From: UMGS902 sp045580835
Lineage (GTDB): Bacteria > Bacillota > Clostridia > Oscillospirales > CAG-272
NCBI GenBank assembly: GCA_045580835.1
Contig: JAZNOM010000015.1
Span: 1-15,587, forward strand
Direction: 5' to 3'
Length of the DNA: 15,587 nucleotides
In this document: piece after piece, positions 7,411 to 15,180 of the stretch
Position numbering within the stretch: the stretch's first letter is position 1
How the letters are laid out: each line of letters begins with the position of its first letter
Position numbers and translations under genes: made by a program
The notes under the pieces: model-generated
Told to the model about the DNA's origin: nothing
What the model saw: the letters and a program-made list of their open reading frames with translations, nothing else
The model's database searches: none

Positions 7411-8061
7411 ATGCGTGATATAGGCAAAAATATACGTTATGCAAGAATCCGCAAGAAGATGACGCAGGATGAACTTGCCGAAAAGCTTTTTGTGACAAGG
7501 CAAACCGTTTCAAATTACGAAAACGGAAAATCTCGCCCAGATATTGAAATCTTAATTTCCGTTTCCAAAATTCTTGAAGTTGAATTAGAAGAGCTGTTGT
7601 ATGGCGGGGAAGAGCATCCGGAGCGAAAGAGAGAGAGAATTAAGCTGGTTATAGCCGCATGTATAGGGGTGAGTATTTTTATTATGATACTTGCTTTTTC
7701 CCCGATATTACACGAACTGTTTAAATATAAGTATATTATATGGCCGATATGGGTAATAGATTTTTTGATTGTTCCGGCTTTAATGGGGCTGCTTGGCTGG
7801 ATTGTGATGCAGGCGGGAAACGTGTTTTTAAATCTGAAAAAGCCAAACTTTAAGTTGAAAAAATACGTTCATATAGTTTTGGTTGCGGTATGTTGCATTG
7901 CCGCACTGCTTGCAATTGCCGTAATAATTATAGCAATTACTCCTCAAGCCTTTACTATTAATATTGCTTTTGCGACTCGGAGCATATTGTTTTTAAGCAA
8001 ATACCCGTTTGTTTGCATGCTAATCGGTGCGGCAATGTGGCTGACGGAAAAGAATCATTGA
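7411..8061 (+). CDS. XRE-family transcriptional regulator with C-terminal membrane domain
   Basis: The start is the ATG at 7411, 7 nt after AAAGGAG; the reading frame extends upstream to 7378 but without a ribosome site, and that stretch overlaps the promoter. The protein has 216 residues. Residues 1-62 are a helix-turn-helix of the Cro/CI (HTH_3) type, with the recognition part at VTRQTVSNYENGKSRPDIE (28-46). A charged linker (EEHPERKRERIK, 67-78) leads to four hydrophobic segments near 78-97, 109-133, 152-176 and 198-211. By analogy with similar Firmicutes proteins this is a membrane-tethered repressor that may sense the membrane or a ligand there. Its targets are unknown; it has its own promoter and faces a convergent ABC exporter, so the exporter is a possible but unproven target. 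Confidence 0.86.
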   Translation: MRDIGKNIRYARIRKKMTQDELAEKLFVTRQTVSNYENGKSRPDIEILISVSKILEVELEELLYGGEEHPERKRERIKLVIAACIGVSIFIMILAFSPILHELFKYKYIIWPIWVIDFLIVPALMGLLGWIVMQAGNVFLNLKKPNFKLKKYVHIVLVAVCCIAALLAIAVIIIAITPQAFTINIAFATRSILFLSKYPFVCMLIGAAMWLTEKNH

Positions 8062-8125
8062 TGTAAACAAAGTTTATGAGCCACCGCAAGCCTCAAATGG
8101 AAGGTAAACATTAATTTACATTAAG

Positions 8126-8157
8126 AAGAAGGCATCCATCGGATGCCTTCTTTCTTT
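8126..8157. terminator. Bidirectional terminator between convergent genes
   Basis: A 12-bp perfect stem (AAGAAGGCATCC at 8126-8137 against GGATGCCTTCTT at 8141-8152) with an ATC loop is followed by T-rich sequence on the plus strand. It separates the XRE gene from the exporter, whose stop codon is at 8157-8159. The bases 8062-8125 hold only a weak 7-bp repeat (ATGTAAA/TTTACAT). Confidence 0.85.
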
Positions 8158-10058
8158 TAATCCAATTCTTTTTTGCCGGTATAAAGCTCATAGTATCTGC
8201 CGCCAAGAGCAAGCAACTCGTCATGGGTGCCGCGTTCGATTATCTCACCTTTTTCAAGTACCATAATCGCATTTGCGTTGCGTACTGTTGAAAGGCGGTG
8301 CGCGATAACAAATGTTGTACGATTTTGCATAAGGCGATCCATGCCGTGCTCTATGTGCCGTTCGGTTCTTGTGTCAACCGAACTTGTTGCCTCGTCAAGT
8401 ACCAGAATCGGAGCTTTTGAAATAGCGGCACGGGCAATGTTTAAAAGCTGACGCTGACCTTGCGAGAGATTTGCGCCGTCACCTGTAATAACCGTGTCAT
8501 ATCCGTTTTCAAGTCGCATGATAAAACTGTGGGCGCTTGCGGTTTTAGCAGCCGCAATAACTTCTTCGTTAGTTGCATCAGGTCTGCCGTATCGGATGTT
8601 TTCCATAATTGTACCGGTAAACAAGTGCGTATCCTGAAGCACCATTGCAATGTTTTTACGCAGCACGTCACGTTTGATGTTGCGAATGTTAACATCGTCG
8701 ATAGTTATCTCGCCGGACTCAATGTCATAAAAACGGTTTAAAAGGTTTGTTATTGTGGTCTTGCCTGCACCTGTCGAGCCTACAAATGCAATCTTTTGAC
8801 CGGGCTTTGCATAGAGGGAAATGTTTTTGAGTACTGTTTTTCCCGGAACATAACCAAAGGTTACGTTGTTGAGTTTAACATAGCCTTTCATGTCAGGCAT
8901 GTCAAGCGCATCGGCTGCATCCGGTTCTTCTTCGGCGCGGTCAAGCACATCAAATACGCGTTCCGCACCTGCAAGGGCAGAGAAAACAGTGTTCATCTGC
9001 ATTGAAAGCTCGTTAATTGGACGCGCAAACTGCCTTGAATATGTTACAAAAATGCCAAGACCACCAAGGTCAAATTTGCCAAGCAGACAAAGTACGCCGC
9101 CAACTCCTGCAGTCAGCGCATAGTTTATTTGACCGGTGTTACCCATAACAGGACCCATAATGCCGCCGTAAAACTGTGCATTTATCTGTTTGTGGCGCAA
9201 GTCGTCGTTGAGCAGTGCAAATTCGTCAACGCAGGTTTCTTCGTGGTTGAACACCTTTACAACCTTTGCGCCCGAAACACTTTCCTCAACATAGCCGTTT
9301 ACAGCGCCGAGCGCTGCCTGCTGGGAGGAATAGTATTTTCTTGAGCGCTTTGTAATTGCCTGACCGCCGAAAATAAAAATTGGAATAAATATAACCGTAA
9401 TTAGCGTAAGCCAGATGTTTGTGTAGCACATAAAGCAAAATGTGCTAACCAATGTAATAGCACCCGCAACAAGACTTGTCAGAGTGTGGTCGAACATCGT
9501 AGCGATGTTATCGACATCGTTTGTAAAACGGCTCATGATTTCGCCGTGGCTTTCGTTGTCAAAGAATTTGACAGGAAGTTTTTGTACTTTTTCAAAGAGG
9601 TCATGGCGTAACCTTTTCATGGAGTTTTGCGAAATGTGGAGCATTAACTTTGCCTGTGCATACTGTGCAATGATATTCGCGATATAAATGCAAAGCAAAA
9701 CAATAAGATAGAAAATGATACGCTTAAACTTATCGGTTACGGTTGCATCTGCCATTTCTTCGCCCGAAACGATGTTGAGAATGGGGCGAAGAAGATAAGC
9801 GGCAAAAGTGCTGGAAGCCGCGGTAAGACCAACAAAAGTAAGTGCTGCGAACAAAAGATACTTGTATGCGCCGATGTAACCGAGCAGTCTTGCAACAATC
9901 TTTTTTGTGTCGCCCTTAGGCTTGGATACTGGCATTCCACGTCCGCCGGGACCACCGGGGCCGCGTCTTGGACCAATTGGTGGCATACCGCTTCGCTTTT
10001 CAGGAGTGGTAGATGAGTTGTACTGCTTTTGCAGGTCTTGTAACGTGCGTTTAGCCAT
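8157..10058 (-). CDS. Heterodimeric ABC exporter, subunit with canonical catalytic residues
   Basis: This 633-residue subunit has one membrane domain and one ATPase domain (ABCB/BmrCD/TM288 type). The start is the ATG at 10058-10056, 9 nt after AGGAGG (10073-10068); the longer frame to 10217 runs through the preceding gene and lacks support. A hydrophilic Gly/Pro-rich tail (about 1-50, with PRRGPGGPGGRG) precedes six predicted membrane helices (about 65-350). ATPase motifs: Walker A GSTGAGKT (427-434), Q-loop Gln475, signature LSQGQ (531-535, not the standard LSGGQ), Walker B ILVLDE with catalytic Glu556, and H-loop His587. It overlaps the upstream subunit gene by 8 nt, so the two are translationally coupled and surely pair. 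Substrate unknown; multidrug, lipid or peptide export are all possible. A terminator follows the stop. Confidence 0.94.
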   Translation of the reverse strand: MAKRTLQDLQKQYNSSTTPEKRSGMPPIGPRRGPGGPGGRGMPVSKPKGDTKKIVARLLGYIGAYKYLLFAALTFVGLTAASSTFAAYLLRPILNIVSGEEMADATVTDKFKRIIFYLIVLLCIYIANIIAQYAQAKLMLHISQNSMKRLRHDLFEKVQKLPVKFFDNESHGEIMSRFTNDVDNIATMFDHTLTSLVAGAITLVSTFCFMCYTNIWLTLITVIFIPIFIFGGQAITKRSRKYYSSQQAALGAVNGYVEESVSGAKVVKVFNHEETCVDEFALLNDDLRHKQINAQFYGGIMGPVMGNTGQINYALTAGVGGVLCLLGKFDLGGLGIFVTYSRQFARPINELSMQMNTVFSALAGAERVFDVLDRAEEEPDAADALDMPDMKGYVKLNNVTFGYVPGKTVLKNISLYAKPGQKIAFVGSTGAGKTTITNLLNRFYDIESGEITIDDVNIRNIKRDVLRKNIAMVLQDTHLFTGTIMENIRYGRPDATNEEVIAAAKTASAHSFIMRLENGYDTVITGDGANLSQGQRQLLNIARAAISKAPILVLDEATSSVDTRTERHIEHGMDRLMQNRTTFVIAHRLSTVRNANAIMVLEKGEIIERGTHDELLALGGRYYELYTGKKELD

Positions 10059-11808
10059 TTGCCGCCACCTCCTTACTTTCCATCTGGAGCGAGTAAATCT
10101 CCTTGTATTCGTCGCAGCTTGCCATAAGTTCATCATGCGTGCCAAGCCCTGCGATTTTACCGTCGTCAAGCACCAAAATTCTGTCAGCATCCATAACGGA
10201 TGTGATACGCTGCGCAATAATTATCTTGGTAGAGTCCTTCAGCGTTGTTGCAAACGCGTGACGAATATTTGCCTCGGTTGCGGTGTCGACCGCACTTGTC
10301 GAGTCGTCAAGAATCAGAATTTTCGGCTTTTTTAGTAGCGCACGTGCGATGCAAAGACGTTGCTTCTGACCGCCCGAAACATTGGCGCCTCCTCGCTCAA
10401 TTTCGTGGTCATAACCGTCAGTAAAGCTTTCGATAAAGCCGTGTGCTTGCGAAGTTGCAGCAGCTTCTTTCATTTCGTCAAGTGTTGCTTCTTCATTACC
10501 CCAACGTAAGTTTTCTTTTATTGTACCTGAAAACAAAAGGTTTTTTTGCAGTACCATACCAATGCCTTCACGCAAAGAATAGAGTGAGTAGTCGCGTACG
10601 TTTGTGCCGTCAACCAACACCTCGCCGCCATCAGTGTCATAAAGGCGCGGTATAAGCGAAACAAGAGTGGATTTGCCGCTGCCGGTGCCGCCGATAATGC
10701 CAAGTGTTTCGCCGGCGTATATCTTAAAGCTGATGTTTTCAAGTACGCAGTCGGGAGAGTTTTTGTAGTAGCGGAAGCTTACGTTCTTAAACTCGACCTC
10801 TCCGTTTGTAACGGATTTTTCCTTGTGAGATGCAGAGTCATCGTTAATGTCAGGGTCTTCAAGCAAAACCTCTTTGATACGTTTAGCCGAAGCCGCTGCA
10901 CGCGAGGATGACATAAAGAGCATCGTTACCATCATGAGCGACATGAGAATTTGATTTATGTAGGTGATAAGTGCGTTAAAATCACTGTATTCAAGGTCGC
11001 CGAAAATGACCATGTTGCCGCCAAACCAAACAACAGCAAGGGTTGTGAGGTTCATCACAAGCGACATAATAGGTTGGGTTAGAATCATCACATTCATTGC
11101 ACGCATGGCACTGTCGCGCAGATTGGTGTTTGCGGCATCGAATTTTTCTTCTTCAAAATCCTCGCGCACAAACGACTTTACAACTCGCATATTGGTCAGG
11201 TTTTCGCCAACGGTGTTATTAAGCTCGTCAACCTTTGACTGCATTGTGCCGAAACGCGGAAAAGCCACGCGCATAACAACCGCAAGCAGAATGGCGAGCA
11301 TAGGTATAGAAATTGCAAGTACGGTAGAAAGCTTAGGACTAATCGTTATTGTCATTATCAGTGCGCCTATAAGCATACCGGGCGTACGGAGGAACATGCG
11401 AAGCAGCATGTTAACGAAGTTTTGAAGCTGCGTTACGTCGTTTGTAAGACGCGTGATAAGTGATCCTGTCTGGAATTTGTCGATGTTTGCAAAGGAGAAT
11501 CTTTGCACTTTTTTGTAAACGTCAAGGCGTAGGTCGCTGCCAAAGTTTACAGACGCTTTTGCGCCGAAGTACGCGCCGCCGATGCCCCCAAGCATCATCA
11601 GCACGGCAACAACTATCATCAGCGCAGCCATGCCTATTACAAACCAGACAGAGCCGGTGTCTGCAGTAAGATTTGTTTCGGCACGCTTTACGATAAGTGA
11701 ATAAAGCTTCGGCATTATAACCTCGCCGAGTACCTCTACTATCATGCAAAGCGGACCTAAAATGAAATAAAGCTTGTACGGCTTTATGTATTTGCTCCAG
11801 GTTTTCAA
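10051..11808 (-). CDS. Heterodimeric ABC exporter, subunit with degenerate ATP site
   Basis: This 585-residue partner is of the BmrCD/LmrCD/TM287 type, beginning MKTWSKYIKPYKLYF as usual for the family. Six membrane helices span about 14-300. ATPase motifs: Walker A GGTGSGKS (373-380), Q-loop Gln421, signature VSGGQKQ (477-483), Walker B ILILD (497-501). The catalytic glutamate position is Asp502 and the H-loop histidine is Gln533 (IAQRITS); both changes are the known mark of the degenerate-site subunit in heterodimeric exporters. The start codon is TTG at 11808-11806, 8 nt after AGGAG (11821-11817); the nearer ATG at 11813 is out of frame and reads ATG TTT TGA. Promoter at 11871-11844. First gene of the two-gene exporter operon. 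Confidence 0.93.
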   Translation of the reverse strand: MKTWSKYIKPYKLYFILGPLCMIVEVLGEVIMPKLYSLIVKRAETNLTADTGSVWFVIGMAALMIVVAVLMMLGGIGGAYFGAKASVNFGSDLRLDVYKKVQRFSFANIDKFQTGSLITRLTNDVTQLQNFVNMLLRMFLRTPGMLIGALIMTITISPKLSTVLAISIPMLAILLAVVMRVAFPRFGTMQSKVDELNNTVGENLTNMRVVKSFVREDFEEEKFDAANTNLRDSAMRAMNVMILTQPIMSLVMNLTTLAVVWFGGNMVIFGDLEYSDFNALITYINQILMSLMMVTMLFMSSSRAAASAKRIKEVLLEDPDINDDSASHKEKSVTNGEVEFKNVSFRYYKNSPDCVLENISFKIYAGETLGIIGGTGSGKSTLVSLIPRLYDTDGGEVLVDGTNVRDYSLYSLREGIGMVLQKNLLFSGTIKENLRWGNEEATLDEMKEAAATSQAHGFIESFTDGYDHEIERGGANVSGGQKQRLCIARALLKKPKILILDDSTSAVDTATEANIRHAFATTLKDSTKIIIAQRITSVMDADRILVLDDGKIAGLGTHDELMASCDEYKEIYSLQMESKEVAANG

Positions 11809-11843
11809 AACATTATCTCCTCCACCACATTTTACTTATTTTT

Positions 11844-11871
11844 ATTATATCATTGCTGGATTTTCTGTCAA
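11844..11871 (-). promoter_or_regulatory. Extended -10 promoter of the ABC exporter operon
   Basis: Read on the minus strand: TTGACA (11871-11866), a 16-nt spacer ending in TGA, and TATAAT (11849-11844). Both hexamers are perfect and the TGn is present, so this should be strong unless repressed. Confidence 0.83.
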
Positions 11872-11897
11872 TAAATTATCGTATTTTTCAAAAAAAC

Positions 11898-11926
11898 TTC
11901 ACATGTCCGGATTTATATGGTATAAT
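11898..11926 (+). promoter_or_regulatory. Extended -10 promoter of the TraX operon
   Basis: TTCACA (11898-11903, 5 of 6), a 17-nt spacer ending in TGG, and TATAAT (11921-11926, perfect). It diverges from the exporter promoter; the two -35 boxes are 26 nt apart, so a regulator bound between them could affect both. Confidence 0.82.
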
Positions 11927-11951
11927 CAAATCAAAAAACTTAGGGGGCAGA

Positions 11952-12797
11952 ATGAATATGTCGACTCTTGCTCTGAAAATACTTGCAATATTATTTATGT
12001 TTATTGACCATCTTGGCTTTGCCATTGGCTCAAGTACTTTTGCTGCCATGAATTTCAGCGGCGGATATTATTTTTGCCGTGCTATAGGCAGACTTGCATT
12101 TCCTATTTTCGCATTTTTGATAGCTAACGGCTTTAAACATACGAAGAATCTTAAAAAATACATACTTCGCCTTTTTGCTTTTGCAATAATTTCAGAAGTA
12201 CCGTTTGATCTTTTCGTTTCAGGCAAAGTTACTCTTATAAGCTTGTCCGGCTTGCTTCCTGATTTTCGCTTTGATAACGTGTTCTTCACCTTATTGCTTG
12301 GACTTTTGTTCCTTTGCTTGCACAGATACTATACTGAAAAATTTGATAAGTATGCATGGGCGGCTAGCTCGGTTACTTTATTTGTTCTTTGTGCATTTGC
12401 CGGATTTATAACTTCTGACTACGGCGCCGTAGGTGTTGCGTGGGTAGCATTGTTTGGTCTTTTTGATATTCAAAACAGAGAAAAAATGCCTTTCTTGTTT
12501 ATGGGTGCGGCGGTGCTTGCTTATTGGAGAATTATCGCTAGGTGTATTCTTGTTGCGATATATCGTCTTACCGCGGTTAATATCAGCACTGTTCCTGTAC
12601 TTTCGTATTTCTTTGCCGACTCTTGGAATGTTATGTCCTTTATTCAGCCTTTTGCACTTGTTGCTTTCGGATTCCTTCTTATGTATAACGGAAAGAGCGG
12701 AATGCCCGAGAATAAATGTGCGAAAAAAGCATGGCAGTACGCTTTCTATTTGTTCTACCCGTTACATATTTTGATTTTGTATTTGATATTTAGATAA
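11952..12797 (+). CDS. TraX-family integral membrane protein
   Basis: 281 residues from the ATG at 11952; the ATG at 11958 is an equally plausible start, since AGGGGG (11942-11947) is 4 nt from the first and 10 nt from the second. The frame upstream to 11853 overlaps the promoter and is excluded. TraX features: FMFIDHLG (16-22, Asp19-His20), GRLAFPIFAFLIANG (46-60), SEVPFDL (81-87), DYG (156-158) and FYLFYPLHILIL (265-276, His272). Seven or eight hydrophobic segments cover most of the chain. F-plasmid TraX N-acetylates pilin, and the family is distantly related to membrane acyltransferases. Chromosomal Firmicutes members have no proven role, and no conjugation genes are here. It is first in an operon; its stop shares one base with the next start codon. 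Confidence 0.87.
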   Translation: MNMSTLALKILAILFMFIDHLGFAIGSSTFAAMNFSGGYYFCRAIGRLAFPIFAFLIANGFKHTKNLKKYILRLFAFAIISEVPFDLFVSGKVTLISLSGLLPDFRFDNVFFTLLLGLLFLCLHRYYTEKFDKYAWAASSVTLFVLCAFAGFITSDYGAVGVAWVALFGLFDIQNREKMPFLFMGAAVLAYWRIIARCILVAIYRLTAVNISTVPVLSYFFADSWNVMSFIQPFALVAFGFLLMYNGKSGMPENKCAKKAWQYAFYLFYPLHILILYLIFR

Positions 12798-13690
12798 TGA
12801 ACTGTAAAATTTGTCCGCGTGAGTGCGGCGCTGACCGCGTTCACGGTGAAAAGGGTTATTGCGGCGCAGACGGCAAGCTTAAAGTTGCCCGCGCCGCACT
12901 TCATATGTGGGAGGAGCCGCCGATTTCAGGTGATGAGGGAAGTGGAACGGTTTTCTTTTCACATTGCCCTATGAAATGCGTTTACTGCCAAAACCGTGAA
13001 ATTTCAAGCGGCGGTGACGGTCTTGAAATTTCCGTGGAGCGGCTCTGCGAAATCTTTTTTGAACTGAAAGAAAAAGGTGCTCACAATATTAACTTGGTTT
13101 CACCAACGCAGTATACAAATGAAATTATTTCAGCCATGCAAATGGCAAAGAAAAATGGCTTTGAGTTGCCGTTTGTTTATAACACAAGCGGCTATGAGCG
13201 CGTTGAAACCTTGCGTGCGCTCAACGGACTTGTCGATATATACCTTACAGATTTCAAATACATGTCGCAGTCCGTGGCAAAAAAATATTCAAATGCACCT
13301 GATTATCCAGCCGTTGCAAAAGCGGCACTAAAAGAGATGATGCGGCAAAAACAAAGATGCGTTTTTAAAGGCGAGTTGCTGAAAAGCGGAGTTATTGTGC
13401 GACATTTGGTGCTTCCCGAAAATATAGCTGACGCAAAGGATGTCATTGATGTTTTTGACGAGGTATGCAAAGATAACGCATATCTTTCGATTATGCGTCA
13501 ATACACTCCTCCAAAAAACTGCGCTTTTAATGAAATTGCGCGTGCAGTAACTGAGGACGAGTATAACGAGGTTGTAAATTACGCACTTATGTGCGGTATT
13601 AAAAATATTTTTCTACAAGACGGAGAAAGTGTGTCTGAAAGCTTTATTCCGCCGTTTAACTATGAAGGAGTGTTGAAAAATGGTACTTAA
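12797..13690 (+). CDS. PflX-like radical SAM protein (COG1313 type)
   Basis: This 297-residue soluble enzyme resembles pyruvate formate-lyase activating enzymes. The radical SAM cluster motif CPMKCVYC (Cys57, Cys61, Cys64; CX3CX2C, followed by QN) should bind a [4Fe-4S] cluster that cleaves S-adenosylmethionine to a 5'-deoxyadenosyl radical. The N-terminus has four more cysteines (Cys3, Cys6, Cys10, Cys22; NCKICPREC and GYCGAD), typical of the PflX group, which may bind a second metal or cluster. Later parts such as LVSPTQY and YLTDFKY fit the SAM barrel. The ATG overlaps the TraX stop (TAATG), and the 3' end overlaps the next gene by 11 nt. Substrate unknown; no formate-lyase-like glycyl radical enzyme lies in the window. 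Family assignment is firm, function is not. Confidence 0.9.
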   Translation: MNCKICPRECGADRVHGEKGYCGADGKLKVARAALHMWEEPPISGDEGSGTVFFSHCPMKCVYCQNREISSGGDGLEISVERLCEIFFELKEKGAHNINLVSPTQYTNEIISAMQMAKKNGFELPFVYNTSGYERVETLRALNGLVDIYLTDFKYMSQSVAKKYSNAPDYPAVAKAALKEMMRQKQRCVFKGELLKSGVIVRHLVLPENIADAKDVIDVFDEVCKDNAYLSIMRQYTPPKNCAFNEIARAVTEDEYNEVVNYALMCGIKNIFLQDGESVSESFIPPFNYEGVLKNGT

Positions 13691-14672
13691 TAATGAGCAA
13701 ATCAAGAGTATTGCGACAAACTGTATTGATGTGCGCACACGCGCAAACGGCAGAGCAGAGTTTGTACGTTTTACCGATAAGCAAAGAGAGGTTTACAAAA
13801 ACCGCAATTTTATAGGACAACCTCCTTGCAATTCAGGTGTTTGTCTTGATTTTACTTATGACGGCGAGATTATTGCGTTTGAGTTTGATGTTATCTCTCG
13901 CACAAGCCGCAATTTTTTGTCAATCGACTTGTATGACGGCGATGTAATGGTACATTCGCTTTTTACATACGCGGACAGCGAAGGTCAGCGCCAGTTTTTC
14001 TATAAGTTTGGCGAGAAGAAGGAGCGCAGAGTGCGTGTATTCCTTCCTTACTCCTGCGGTCTTGAGGTATGGAACTTTATTTTAGATGACGGAGCTAAAT
14101 TTATCCCCACATCTACCGAGGGCAGACTTAAGTATCTTGCAATCGGCGATTCGATTACTCACGGTTATGATACGCATTATACCTCGATGAGCTATGCAAC
14201 TACTGTTGCGCGTCATTTTGATGCGGTGTATCTAAATCACGGCGTTGGCGGCTATGTGTTCCTTGCAGAAAGCCTTGATGAACAGCTTCCTTTTACTCCT
14301 GATGTTATCACCGTTGCATACGGCACAAACGACTGGGGACGCTATCTTAAAGATGAAGAGAAGTATCGCGCAGCGGCAGAAGAGTTTTTTGACAAACTTT
14401 GCTCTATTTATCCCGATGCAAGAATTTTTGGCATTCTTCCCGTATGGCGTGCAGATGAGGACCGCCGTCCCGAGCGCATGCCTTTTACACGAGTTTACGA
14501 GATTCTGCGCGAGGTATATGCAGCACATAATGTATCGGTAATTGACGGGGAAAAGGCAGTACCGCAGATGAGAACGTTCTATACAGACGGCTTGCATCCC
14601 AATACGATAGGTCAGCATGTGTATGCGCAGTATGTAATTGAAGCACTTGAAAAAGCAGGTATTAAAAAATAA
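13680..14672 (+). CDS. SGNH/GDSL hydrolase with N-terminal beta domain, probable cytoplasmic carbohydrate esterase
   Basis: 330 residues; start at the ATG at 13680, 9 nt after AAGGAG (13665-13670), inside the last 11 bases of the radical SAM gene. Residues 1-140 form a beta-rich jelly-roll-like domain (contains LSIDLYDGD at 80-88), as in CE2-type and related acetyl esterases. The SGNH domain begins near 150: block I AIGDSITHG with nucleophile Ser158, block II GVGGY (Gly190/191), block III GTNDW (Asn217), block V DGLHP (Asp303, His306). All catalytic and oxyanion residues are present, so it should be active, hydrolysing O-acetyl or similar esters. There is no signal peptide or membrane segment, so it probably acts inside the cell, unlike most polysaccharide deacetylases. 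Its operon place beside TraX invites an acyl-transfer/removal pairing, but that is inference. Confidence 0.89.
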   Translation: MVLNNEQIKSIATNCIDVRTRANGRAEFVRFTDKQREVYKNRNFIGQPPCNSGVCLDFTYDGEIIAFEFDVISRTSRNFLSIDLYDGDVMVHSLFTYADSEGQRQFFYKFGEKKERRVRVFLPYSCGLEVWNFILDDGAKFIPTSTEGRLKYLAIGDSITHGYDTHYTSMSYATTVARHFDAVYLNHGVGGYVFLAESLDEQLPFTPDVITVAYGTNDWGRYLKDEEKYRAAAEEFFDKLCSIYPDARIFGILPVWRADEDRRPERMPFTRVYEILREVYAAHNVSVIDGEKAVPQMRTFYTDGLHPNTIGQHVYAQYVIEALEKAGIKK

Positions 14673-15160
14673 TGGCAAAGAATAAAGAAAAAGATGTCAA
14701 GACCAACGCCATGCGTATTCTTGAAACGCTTGGTGTTGATTTTGAGGTTATCACATACGAGTGTGACGAGTTTATTGACGGTGTCCACCTTGCCGAAAAA
14801 CTCGGTCAGCCTAAAGAGTCAACTTTTAAAACTCTTGTAGCAATGGGAAAGAGCGGCGGATATTTCGCTTTCGTAATTCCGGTTGCTGAGGAGCTTGACC
14901 TTAAAGCTGCCGCGCGTGCCGTTGGCGAAAAGGCGGTAGAGCTGATACCCGTTAAGGATATTACAAAGGTTACGGGATATGTCCGCGGCGGATGCACTGC
15001 AATCGGTATGAAAAAGGACTATCCCACCGTTATTGATGAAAACTGCATTTTGTATGATTTAATCATGGTTTCAGGCGGCAGAATAGGCTCGCAAATCCGT
15101 CTTTCTCCCGATGATTACATCAAAGCAACAAACGCAAAATGCCTGCCGATAATTTTTTGA
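14672..15160 (+). CDS. ybaK: YbaK/EbsC-family aminoacyl-tRNA deacylase, probable Cys-tRNA(Pro) deacylase
   Basis: This 162-residue soluble protein hydrolyses misacylated tRNA; the best known YbaK members clear Cys from tRNA(Pro). TFKTLV (51-56) carries the conserved lysine (Lys53) matching the catalytic lysine of YbaK. PVAEELDLKAAARA and MVSGGRIGSQIRLSPDD follow the family pattern. The conserved loop usually seen as GG-x-SP-x-G reads GGCTAIG here, so the Ser-Pro pair is changed to Thr-Ala; activity may still be retained. The ATG shares one base with the upstream TAA (TAATG), and no good ribosome site is near, so translation likely depends on the SGNH gene. It is the last gene of the operon. 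The tRNA promoter begins 20 nt after its stop; no strong terminator is visible between. Confidence 0.9.
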   Translation: MAKNKEKDVKTNAMRILETLGVDFEVITYECDEFIDGVHLAEKLGQPKESTFKTLVAMGKSGGYFAFVIPVAEELDLKAAARAVGEKAVELIPVKDITKVTGYVRGGCTAIGMKKDYPTVIDENCILYDLIMVSGGRIGSQIRLSPDDYIKATNAKCLPIIF

Positions 15161-15180
15161 CAAGAATTTTCAAAAAATTG

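Noticed and set aside
9907..10335. A 142-codon plus-strand frame
   Set aside because: Opposite strand of the overlap between the two exporter genes, both intact with all motifs; no start signal.
11952..12797. TraX as evidence of a conjugative element
   Set aside because: No relaxase, coupling protein, pilin or other transfer gene is in the window, and chromosomal TraX homologues are common in Firmicutes.
14232..14678. A 148-codon minus-strand frame
   Set aside because: Antisense to the catalytic half of the SGNH hydrolase; no family resemblance.
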